From assembly GCA_000403295.2 (NCBI GenBank), contig KE159614.1, positions 11,049 to 25,718 of the forward strand: a stretch of DNA of 14,670 nucleotides, written 5' to 3'. Positions 1 to 5,193 of the stretch are shown one piece after another (positions within the stretch are counted from its first letter, which is position 1; every line of letters begins with the position of its first letter). Made by a program: the position numbers and the translations under genes. The stretch comes from Lachnospiraceae bacterium M18-1. GTDB lineage: Bacteria; Bacillota; Clostridia; Lachnospirales; Lachnospiraceae. The notes under the pieces are model-generated. The model saw only the letters and a program-made list of their open reading frames with translations. It did no database searches and was not told the origin of the DNA.

Positions 1-1
1 G

Positions 2-217
2 AATTATTTTGCGTGGGTCAGGGATTTTACCATACCGACAACCAATAATTTAGCGGAACGGGCCCTCAGGGGCGTGAAAACAAAAATGAAGGTTGCCGGA
101 CAGTTTTCCTCATCACGAAGCGCAAACTATTACGCAAAAATCCGGAGCTGCATTGAAACATGCAGGAGGAATGGCATCAATGAAATAACTGCGTTGTATG
201 ATACTGATTTAGAATGA
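2..217 (+). CDS. IS66-family transposase, C-terminal 71 residues (5' end outside window)
   Basis: The frame is open from base 2 to the TGA at 215-217 and has no start in the window. The peptide contains TIPTTNNLAERALRGVK followed by KVAGQFSS, a Tyr-Tyr pair, IRSCIETCRR and NGINEITAL. This matches the conserved end of IS66 transposases (TnpC), where the N-N-x-A-E-R segment carries the last acidic residue of the catalytic DDE triad. By family knowledge the full protein is about 450-530 residues, so only the last seventh is seen. Its position beside phage head genes suggests the element inserted into the prophage and separated this part from the upstream packaging genes. The right terminal repeat cannot be placed without the left end. 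Whether the copy is intact is unknown. Confidence 0.88.
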   Translation, partial: NYFAWVRDFTIPTTNNLAERALRGVKTKMKVAGQFSSSRSANYYAKIRSCIETCRRNGINEITALYDTDLE

Positions 218-529
218 ATTGAGTGGGATGTTGAACTTATGGAGGAGATTCCCTGCCTGAAAGCCAGGATTTTGCGCAAGCAGCTAAAGGACTCAACTTT
301 CAAGCAGGGATGTCATGAACAATGATGAAAAGGCAAATGCCCCCGGCGTTTTGGCTCTCAAAACTGCCATAAAATAATTCTGCCGGACTCCTATATTTGC
401 CGTATCAAATAAAATGCAGAATAACAAATATCTTCCGTCCAAGGCAGGAGGGTCTATTTGGTATGGGCAAATTTAAACTGTGAATAGTAACGGCATGGGA
501 ATGGTCAGGCCGAAAAAACTGCAGGAAGG
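218..529. other. Gene-poor stretch between IS66 transposase and PBECR frame
   Basis: No convincing gene is seen. The stretch should contain the right end of the IS66 element and the IS/prophage junction, but neither can be fixed from one end. A weak hairpin (GGC-GTTTT / AAAAC-T-GCC, about 348-371) lacks a T-run. A good ribosome site (GCAGGAGGG, 444-452) precedes ATG 463, but that frame ends after six codons (MGKFKL, stop 481-483). This may be the beginning of an interrupted or decayed gene. The frame of the downstream PBECR protein is open from 491, right after a TAA at 488-490. Confidence 0.5.
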
Positions 530-967
530 TTGAAGGATGGCGGGGAAAATGCTATACTTGATAAAACAAACGATAAGGAAGAAGTAGATGTGCATATAGT
601 AGGCAAGATTGATAAAAATATTTATAAATGCATAACAGAAGATATCGTGACGGATGAGGTTATTATAACGGATAACCAAATAGAGCATATAAAGATTAGG
701 CATCCAAATGATTTTGAAAGGTTTTCTTCTTACTTTGGAGAGATTGTGAAAAATCCGGATTATATCGTTGAAACTAAAAAGCCTAAAACTGCCCTCATAT
801 TAAAAGAGATACAGTCTGAGAATGAAGTATTTAAAACTGTATTACGTTTAGTGACATCAGAAGATAACCCAGAGTATAAAAATTCCATTATTACTTTTAT
901 GAAGATTGATGAGAAAGAGTGGGATCGGTTATTAAGAAATAAAAAAATTCTTTACAAAAAGGAATAA
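530..967 (+). CDS. PBECR-type (Barnase/EndoU/ColicinE5-D/RelE fold) nuclease-like domain, probably a 5'-truncated remnant
   Basis: Residues about 30-145 carry TDEVIITDNQIEHIKIRHP, then a Phe/Tyr-rich stretch, NPDYIVE, ALILKEI, VLRLVTS, YKNSIITFMKI and KKILYKKE. This is the signature of the phage PBECR domains, a branch of the BECR fold whose toxin and RNase members use His/Arg catalysis; the IRHP motif fits that role. By family knowledge the domain often sits at the C-terminus of phage head-morphogenesis (Mu F/SPP1 gp7-like) or portal-associated proteins. The only early starts are TTG 530, with no usable ribosome site, and GTG 590, preceded by AAGGAAGAA; there is no early in-frame ATG. I infer the 3' remnant of a larger minor head protein, or a small standalone protein from GTG 590. 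It is very AT-rich (about one third G+C near 600-660), unlike the capsid genes. RNase activity is inferred only. Confidence 0.62.
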   Translation: MKDGGENAILDKTNDKEEVDVHIVGKIDKNIYKCITEDIVTDEVIITDNQIEHIKIRHPNDFERFSSYFGEIVKNPDYIVETKKPKTALILKEIQSENEVFKTVLRLVTSEDNPEYKNSIITFMKIDEKEWDRLLRNKKILYKKE

Positions 968-979
968 TTCCGGTATATT
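951..979 (+). promoter_or_regulatory. Sigma-A type promoter for the structured RNA
   Basis: A -35 box TTTACA (951-956, 5 of 6 to TTGACA) is separated by exactly 17 bases from a -10 box TATATT (974-979, 5 of 6 to TATAAT). It overlaps the last codons of the PBECR frame. Transcription should begin near 986-988, only a few bases before the outer helix of the structured RNA at 991. That exact fit is the main reason to believe the promoter. AT-rich DNA can produce such boxes by chance. Confidence 0.68.
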
Positions 980-985
980 TAAAGT

Positions 986-1168
986 AAGATAGGAACGGAA
1001 CTCTTTGAGGTGGAAGATTTCGTACGATCCACACGCCGTTGGTACTGACAGGGGAGACCCGAGAGATGCAGGAGAAGCGTACGCCTGCCAAAGAGTTCCC
1101 GTTCTTTTATCTTATAGAATTATGAATGATGAAATAAACCACCAGTCATTATGGCTGGTGGTTTTCTT
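986..1168 (+). ncRNA. Candidate structured RNA with outer helix, three hairpins and twin CGUACG loops
   Basis: Outer helix P1: 991-1007 pairs with 1089-1106 in 16-17 pairs, with a single bulged C at 1100. Inside it: P2, GTGGA 1010-1014 with TCCAC 1028-1032, with CGTACG (1021-1026) in its 13-base loop; P3, GGG 1051-1053 with CCC 1058-1060, closed by a GAGA (GNRA) tetraloop 1054-1057; P4, GCAGG 1068-1072 with CCTGC 1084-1088, with CGTACG (1078-1083) in its 11-base loop. The two loops are self-complementary and identical, so they can form a 6-bp kissing contact within one molecule or between molecules. An A/U-rich linker (1107-1135) leads to a strong terminator. A promoter upstream gives a start at about 986. 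The size, about 180 nt, is inferred. It could be a free RNA or the leader of the capsid operon. I do not recognise it as a known riboswitch, ribozyme or phage RNA. Confidence 0.72.
1136..1168 (+). terminator. Rho-independent terminator after the structured RNA
   Basis: Bases 1136-1147 pair with 1153-1164 in a 12-bp stem (one G-T pair, 1146/1154) around a five-base ATTAT loop, followed by TTTTCTTAT. It lies only 26 bases before the ATG of the thioredoxin gene, with no room for another promoter between. Expression of the capsid genes must therefore read through or control this terminator. Confidence 0.9.
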
Positions 1169-1193
1169 ATACCCATTTTTAGGAGGAGCGCAT

Positions 1194-1463
1194 ATGAGAA
1201 AATTACTTTTTTTCCATGCGCCCTGGTGCCCGCCATGCCGTTTCTATGAGAAGGAGTTTATCCTCCCGCTTATCCAGATGGCTGGTGCGGATAAGGTTCA
1301 GAAAATCAATGCACAGGAGGATCCGTTTACCGCTAACAAATACAGCATAGACAAATTACCTGCCGTAGTCCTTCTGGATGGAGAGCAGGTGAAAATGAAC
1401 CGCACGGGGGCTATAGACATTAAAAAGATCGCTGAATTTTTGGAAGGGAGTGATGTGTTTTGA
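1194..1463 (+). CDS. Small thioredoxin-like protein, 89 aa
   Basis: The protein begins MRKLLFFHAPWCPPC: a first beta strand followed by the redox motif C12-P-P-C15 preceded by Trp11, as in thioredoxins. The sequence SIDKLPAVVLLDG supplies the cis-proline (P56) beside the active site, and IDIKKIAEFLEG forms the last helix. At 89 residues it is shorter than host thioredoxin (about 105), which is usual for phage copies. It should act as a cytoplasmic dithiol reductase. ATG 1194 has AGGAGGAG at 1181-1188. An in-frame ATG at 1122 would add a hydrophobic stretch encoded by the terminator itself and has no ribosome site, so it is rejected. The stop overlaps the start of the cysteine protease gene, and keeping that protease's catalytic cysteine reduced is an attractive but unproven role. 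Confidence 0.9.
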   Translation: MRKLLFFHAPWCPPCRFYEKEFILPLIQMAGADKVQKINAQEDPFTANKYSIDKLPAVVLLDGEQVKMNRTGAIDIKKIAEFLEGSDVF

Positions 1464-1747
1464 TCGAGGTGGGCGTCCGGAAGGGTGGAATCATGATAAG
1501 TGGTCATGCAGGCTATGCTCCGGCAGGTTATGACATTGTCTGTGCTGGAGTAACAGCACTTACGCAGGGACTGGTCAGGTCAATGGAAGGACTGGCGGAT
1601 GACCGAATAGAAACGGATATCGAGAGCGGTATGACATCGATCCAATATGGGGATTTATCAGAAAAAGGAAAACTTCTGATAGATTCCTTTTTTATTGGTA
1701 TCTGTATGATCGCGGAAGAATTTCCGGATTATGTGCGGATTACATGA
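1460..1747 (+). CDS. prp: Prp-like cysteine protease, 95 aa (L27-leader peptidase family)
   Basis: The sequence IMISGHAGYAPAGYDIVCAGVTAL places the catalytic His16 and Cys28 twelve residues apart, the same spacing as His22/Cys34 of the S. aureus enzyme. The C-terminal half (YGDLSEKGKLLIDSFFIGI) matches the rest of this small family, and 95 residues is near the usual 105-110. By family knowledge Prp removes the N-terminal extension of ribosomal protein L27 at a site like LQFF/A, and in staphylococcal phage 80alpha the host Prp cuts scaffold and capsid proteins. Here the copy lies in the phage capsid block, just before genes whose products carry LQLFA leaders, so those are its likely substrates. 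The start is TTG 1460, overlapping the thioredoxin stop by four bases, with GGAAGGGAG at 1442-1450. The non-ATG start and the overlap suggest coupled, limited expression. Confidence 0.9.
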   Translation: MIEVGVRKGGIMISGHAGYAPAGYDIVCAGVTALTQGLVRSMEGLADDRIETDIESGMTSIQYGDLSEKGKLLIDSFFIGICMIAEEFPDYVRIT

Positions 1748-1878
1748 CCAGGCGTGGAAGTCGTAAAACTCTACGGGATGAAAAAGGGCAGGCGTGGATC
1801 CCTGTAAAGCTACGGGAAACAGTGAAGCAAGGAACACTAAAAACGATGGAGGCAGAATATGAAGAACAGAGAATTTAG
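1744..1878 (+). CDS. Possible small basic protein, 44 aa, unknown function
   Basis: ATG 1744 overlaps the protease stop in an ATGA arrangement, and the frame runs to TAG 1876-1878, overlapping the scaffold start by 20 bases. The product begins MTRRGSRKTLRDEKGQAW, is rich in Arg and Lys at the N-terminus, and has a mixed-charge C-terminus. It fills the otherwise unexplained 111 bases between protease and scaffold. No clear ribosome site is visible, so translation would depend on coupling to the protease gene. I do not recognise a family. It may be a real phage peptide or only a spacer that stays open by chance. Confidence 0.4.
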   Translation: MTRRGSRKTLRDEKGQAWIPVKLRETVKQGTLKTMEAEYEEQRI

Positions 1879-2482
1879 ACTACTGCAGTTATTCGCGGAA
1901 GATCCGGCAGGCGGCCAGGACGGAGAGATACCAAAGGGCCAGGATGAAGGAAGTAAGGATCAGAAGAGAAAAGAAGATCCGGAGACGCCAGATCCAAAGC
2001 CCACTGCAAAATACTCAGATGAAGATTTTGACCGGATGTTCAACCAGAAGTTTGCAAAAATGATGGCGAAGCATGAAAAGGAGATGGCGGAAGCAACCCG
2101 GCTTGCGGAGATGAACGCCCAGGAGCGTGCGGAGCATGAAAACAAGAAGCTCCAGGAGCAGGTACAGGAGCTGATGCGTAAGGAAGCCATTGCGGAAATG
2201 TCAAAATCTGCCAGGGCAATGCTCCGGGAGAAGAATATCAGCATCGGCGATAATCTGCTGGGCGTTCTGATCTCCGAGGATGCGGATCAGACAAAAAAAT
2301 CTGTGGAAGAGTTTATCAGCCTTTTCCAGGAGGCGGTTAACAAGGCTGTTAAGGACGCGCTCAAAGGGGAGCCTCCCAAAGCAGGCGGGGCGTCAAAACT
2401 TACGAAAGAGCAGATCCTTGCAGTGAAGGACCGGACGGAACGTCAGAGGTTGATCCAGGAAAATATGCATTTATTCAGATGA
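1859..2482 (+). CDS. Phage scaffolding protein (DUF4355/gp20-like), 207 aa, with Prp leader
   Basis: This is an acidic, charged, mostly helical protein. Residues 1-14 form a leader, MKNREFRLLQLFAE, whose LQLF/A resembles the Prp cut site, predicting loss of 12 residues. Residues about 20-55 are a Gly/Glu/Asp/Pro-rich linker. Residues about 60-115 form a coiled coil (KMMAKHEKEMAEATRLAEM and on). The C-terminus SKLTKEQILAVKDRTERQR, ending in IQENMHLF, is typical of DUF4355 scaffolds and probably binds the capsid protein. By family knowledge the scaffold directs shell assembly and then leaves. Its place immediately before the capsid gene supports this. ATG 1859 has GGAGG at about 1848-1852. Confidence 0.88.
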   Translation: MKNREFRLLQLFAEDPAGGQDGEIPKGQDEGSKDQKRKEDPETPDPKPTAKYSDEDFDRMFNQKFAKMMAKHEKEMAEATRLAEMNAQERAEHENKKLQEQVQELMRKEAIAEMSKSARAMLREKNISIGDNLLGVLISEDADQTKKSVEEFISLFQEAVNKAVKDALKGEPPKAGGASKLTKEQILAVKDRTERQRLIQENMHLFR

Positions 2483-2497
2483 TGGAGGTATGAACGT

Positions 2498-3430
2498 ATG
2501 AAGAACAAAGAATTTATGATGCTGCAGTTATTTGCAGAGGGAGATTCCAGTACCACGCCTGCGGAACCGGCGGCAGGAACGACCACAACGGCAGATATGG
2601 CGCCGGCGATTTCTGTTGATTTTACCAGCAGGATTTCAAAAAATATTGTGGAGCTTCAGAAACTTCTTGGCATTACGGACTTGATCCCGATGTCTGCAGG
2701 TACAGACATTAAGATCTATAAGTGGACTGTTGACGAACTGGCTGACCAAGTAGGCGAAGGCAAGACGATCGGTCTTACGGAGGTAAGACGGACACTTGCC
2801 AATACAATTTCACTTGCCCTGGATAAGTACCGCAGAAATACCACTGCAGAGGCAATCCAGAAGGTGGGGAGGAATATTGCAATCAACCAGAGTGATGAGA
2901 AGCTGGTAGGAAAGGTACAGAAAGAGACTAAAAAGTCCTTATATGTGGCTCTGAAAAAGGGCTCCGGAACGGTGTCTGGCACCACCCTGCAGGCTGTTTT
3001 AGCCAACCTGTGGGCGAAACTACAGGAATACTATGAGGATGAGGATGTAACCCCTGTATATTTTATCAACCAGCAGGATGTAGCTGACTACCTGGGGACT
3101 GCCCAGATTACGATGCAGACAGCGTTTGGGTTTACCTATATCGAAAATTTCCTTGGATTGGGGACTGCGATCATCTCTCCCCAGGTGACGGCGAAAAATC
3201 CGATCGCTACGGCCAAGGAAAATATGCGTGGGGCATATGTGCCGATGTCCGGTGATGTGGCGCAGACATTTGCGCTGATGGCTGATTCTACTGGGCTGGT
3301 CGGAATGACTCATTCTATCAATTCCAGGGATGCAAGCGTGGACACCCTTCTGATGTCCTGCGTGAAATTTTTCCCCGAGTTTGAGGACGGTGTATTTATC
3401 GGTACGATCGGAAACGGCACAGGTGCATAG
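2498..3430 (+). CDS. Major capsid protein, 310 aa, with Prp leader
   Basis: The protein directly follows the scaffold, is abundant in Ala, Thr and Val, and has the length usual for HK97-fold capsid proteins after leader removal. It starts MKNKEFMMLQLFAEGDSS; LQLF/A predicts removal of 12 residues by Prp. A Thr/Ala-rich linker (20-35) is followed by the conserved SVDFTSRISKNIVELQKLLG, then VDELADQVGEGKTI in a likely extended loop, and the core through AVLANLWAKLQEYYEDEDV, PVYFINQQDVADYLG and the final SCVKFFPEFEDGVFIGTI. The leader is 11 of 14 identical to that of the scaffold and the two DNA segments are also nearly alike. ATG 2498 has GATGGAGG at 2480-2487. Confidence 0.88.
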   Translation: MKNKEFMMLQLFAEGDSSTTPAEPAAGTTTTADMAPAISVDFTSRISKNIVELQKLLGITDLIPMSAGTDIKIYKWTVDELADQVGEGKTIGLTEVRRTLANTISLALDKYRRNTTAEAIQKVGRNIAINQSDEKLVGKVQKETKKSLYVALKKGSGTVSGTTLQAVLANLWAKLQEYYEDEDVTPVYFINQQDVADYLGTAQITMQTAFGFTYIENFLGLGTAIISPQVTAKNPIATAKENMRGAYVPMSGDVAQTFALMADSTGLVGMTHSINSRDASVDTLLMSCVKFFPEFEDGVFIGTIGNGTGA

Positions 3431-3440
3431 GAGGAGAATG

Positions 3441-3764
3441 ATGTACAGAGTGGTTAAATTTTTTACGGATCTGCAGGATGGAGACCACCCTTATCACGTT
3501 GGAGAAGCCTTTCCGCGTGATGGGGTGGAAGTTACGGAGGAACGTATCAAAGAGCTTTCCGGCCGGGAGAACAGGCAGGGCGTTCCATTAATCGAATATG
3601 CAGGAGAACAGGATTCAGAGCAGGAAACAGAAAGCCCGGTAGATGAATGCGAAAATGGTGCTGATGAGAGTGGAGACAGTACGGAGAGCACTGAGCCGGA
3701 AAAGAAACCGGTGGAGAAAAAATCTTCCAAAAATGGCAGAAAAAAAGTATCTGAGAAAGAGTGA
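3441..3764 (+). CDS. Post-capsid protein of unknown function, 107 aa, charged tail
   Basis: The N-terminal half (MYRVVKFFTDLQDGDHPYHV, GEAFPRDGVEVTEERIKELSG, VPLIEY) reads as a compact domain with beta strands and a helix. It resembles the small proteins commonly found just after the capsid gene in Firmicutes siphophages, where the role is usually unassigned. From about residue 58 the sequence is disordered and highly charged, first acidic (Glu/Asp/Ser), then basic and Lys/Ser-rich at the end. ATG 3441 is chosen over ATG 3438 because GAGGAG (3431-3436) is better spaced from it. A capsid-associated or connector-assisting role is possible, but no function can be read. Confidence 0.75.
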   Translation: MYRVVKFFTDLQDGDHPYHVGEAFPRDGVEVTEERIKELSGRENRQGVPLIEYAGEQDSEQETESPVDECENGADESGDSTESTEPEKKPVEKKSSKNGRKKVSEKE

Positions 3765-3774
3765 GGTACAGTTT

Positions 3775-4104
3775 ATGGAAATGCTGGAAAGAGTGAAAAA
3801 CAGGATTCCGGACGCAATGCTAAAGGATGAAGTTCTGGAGGATTATATCAGTACCATATCCGACAGGCTCTGCCTGCGGCTGGGTGTCGGGGCTCTGCCG
3901 AATCTGTTTGAGTCAATCTGCGTAGATGCTGTGGTGAAAATGTACCGCCGTACCTATTATGAAGGGATTTCAAATGAAGGGGCGGCAAATATCAGTACCA
4001 CCTTTGTAGATGATGTACTTGCCGAATATGCGCAGGAGATCGGAGACTGGAAAACACAGCAGGCAAATACCGGAGGTTCAGACAAGGTGGTGAGGTTTCT
4101 GTGA
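3775..4104 (+). CDS. Head-tail connector protein (gp6/gp15-like), 109 aa
   Basis: The product (MEMLERVKNRIPDAML, DYISTISDRLCLRLGV, LPNLFESICVDAVVKMYRR, then EGISNEGAANISTTFVDD) is an all-helical small protein like the HK97 gp6/SPP1 gp15 connectors that form a ring under the portal. Its place after the capsid gene and before the adaptor gene fits this. ATG 3775 has GTGAGG at 3761-3766; ATG 3781 is an alternative two codons downstream. Longer forms of this frame would overlap most of the preceding gene and are unlikely. The family call rests on pattern and position. Confidence 0.8.
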   Translation: MEMLERVKNRIPDAMLKDEVLEDYISTISDRLCLRLGVGALPNLFESICVDAVVKMYRRTYYEGISNEGAANISTTFVDDVLAEYAQEIGDWKTQQANTGGSDKVVRFL

Positions 4105-4409
4105 TCTGGAATACATGCAGACTTCTGGCAAAAAAGCAGACCGGGGAGGACGAACTTCATAACCCACAGTATGACTATGAGGTAGTAAGAGAGACTGTGG
4201 CTCGTGGCACACCCTGGACGGATGAGCAGATCGCTCTGGAAGGCCGGGAGGTGACGCGGAATGAACAGCGGTTTCTGATCCCGATTTCTTTTTCTATGTT
4301 CCCGAAGTGCCAGAAAGCAGAAATTGACGGCTGCATACAGGAAATTACGAAGATCCTTGACCTGAGCCCAAGGCATACAGCGATTCAGGTGAGGATTTAT
4401 AAGGGATGA
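4101..4409 (+). CDS. Head-tail adaptor / head-closure protein, 102 aa
   Basis: GTG 4101 overlaps the previous stop in a GTGA arrangement, with GGTGGTGAGG just upstream. The protein has beta-strand-rich segments (NPQYDYEVVRETVARGTPW, RNEQRFLIPISFSMFP, TAIQVRIYKG). Size and order match the phage head-tail joining protein family (SPP1 gp16-like), which closes the connector after DNA packaging and receives the tail. Two cysteines (C5, C78) are present without evident metal motifs. The assignment is by pattern and synteny. Confidence 0.72.
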   Translation: MIWNTCRLLAKKQTGEDELHNPQYDYEVVRETVARGTPWTDEQIALEGREVTRNEQRFLIPISFSMFPKCQKAEIDGCIQEITKILDLSPRHTAIQVRIYKG

Positions 4410-4413
4410 TGAA

Positions 4414-4764
4414 ATGGGCCTGGTAAAAATAGAATTAAACAAAGTCGATATAGACCGCCTGGCAAGAGCGCTTCAATCCATGAATGAAGTACGTTTTAAC
4501 GCGGTCGTCAAGAAGAATGTCACGGAATTACTCAATGCCGCGAGAAACGGCGGAACACCGATTGACACAGGGGAACTGCGGAAATCTTCTGGTACCTATG
4601 GGGATGAAATGGGCTATTCTGCAGACTATGCGCCACATGTAGAATACGGGCATCGTACAATTGACGGGGGCTGGGTTTCCGGTCAGCGATTCCTGAAAGC
4701 AAATGTAGATTCGCAGGCATTTATCTATTACCAGGATTTAAGGAATGCAATCAAGAAAGGATAG
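4414..4764 (+). CDS. HK97 gp10-like minor tail/neck protein, 116 aa
   Basis: The sequence follows the gp10 pattern: an N-terminal helix (VDIDRLARALQSMNE), a second helix ending LLNAARNG, then TPIDTGELRKSSGTYG, DYAPHVEYGHRTIDGGWVSG and QRFLKANVD. The segments P-x-D-T-G-x-L-R-x-S and the VEYGH region are hallmarks of this family, which sits at the head-tail junction. ATG 4414 follows the previous stop by four bases, with AAGGGA at 4401-4406. Confidence 0.88.
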   Translation: MGLVKIELNKVDIDRLARALQSMNEVRFNAVVKKNVTELLNAARNGGTPIDTGELRKSSGTYGDEMGYSADYAPHVEYGHRTIDGGWVSGQRFLKANVDSQAFIYYQDLRNAIKKG

Positions 4765-4767
4765 GAT

Positions 4768-5178
4768 ATGTATAAGCAGTTAGGCTTGGTGGATCTGATA
4801 TCTGCCATACAGAAGAAAGTGCAGGATAATACAGGGGCGAAGTGCTATGATTCCGTACCGGATAACGCACCGAGTCCTTTTTATTTTGCGGAGGTCATCG
4901 GGAAGCGGCCGGCACATTCAAAGACCATGTGGAGAGATATTTTTACGGTCTGGATCCATGCTATTGCGGAACCTGGTGGGTCTTCCGTACAGATATATGA
5001 ACTGATACAGAACCTGGAGGAAGCCTTATCGGAGGATATTGAGCTTCCGGAAGGATTCGATCTGATCATGCAGACCAACAATGGAGTCCAGACGATCAAA
5101 ACAGACGAGACAAATGAAAAGCATGCAGTTCTGGCTTATGAATTTATGATCTGTTATGGATTCAAATGTAAAATTTAA
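4768..5178 (+). CDS. Tail completion/terminator protein (DUF3168-like position), 136 aa
   Basis: Length, mixed alpha/beta pattern and location between the gp10-like and tail-tube genes fit the small protein that caps the tail tube and joins it to the head. Visible segments are YKQLGLVDLISAIQKKV, SPFYFAEVIGKRPAHSKTMW, IFTVWIHAIAEPGGSS, QIYELIQNLEEALSE and VLAYEFMICYGFKCKI. The central strand with a Trp and the helix before the last strand resemble tail-terminator folds, but I cannot assign one named family with certainty. ATG 4768 lies four bases after the previous stop, with AAAGGA at 4756-4761. Confidence 0.7.
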   Translation: MYKQLGLVDLISAIQKKVQDNTGAKCYDSVPDNAPSPFYFAEVIGKRPAHSKTMWRDIFTVWIHAIAEPGGSSVQIYELIQNLEEALSEDIELPEGFDLIMQTNNGVQTIKTDETNEKHAVLAYEFMICYGFKCKI

Positions 5179-5193
5179 GGAGGAGATGATGTT

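Noticed and set aside
348..371. Hairpin after the transposase as a terminator
   Set aside because: The stem is short and bulged and no T-run follows.
897..1091. 64-aa frame on the minus strand across the structured RNA
   Set aside because: It is open only because of the inverted repeats, has no ribosome site and no recognisable domain.
986..1106. Structured RNA as a hammerhead, pistol, twister or group I/II intron core
   Set aside because: The conserved catalytic core sequences (for example CUGAUGA with GAAA) are absent and the genes on either side are not split halves of one gene.
1122..1463. Longer thioredoxin from in-frame ATG 1122 with a hydrophobic N-terminus
   Set aside because: The hydrophobic residues are just the translation of the terminator hairpin; there is no ribosome site at 1122, while ATG 1194 has AGGAGGAG.
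3643..3774. Upstream extension of the connector gene
   Set aside because: It would overlap most of the preceding gene's charged tail and lacks a ribosome site; ATG 3775 has both spacing and site.
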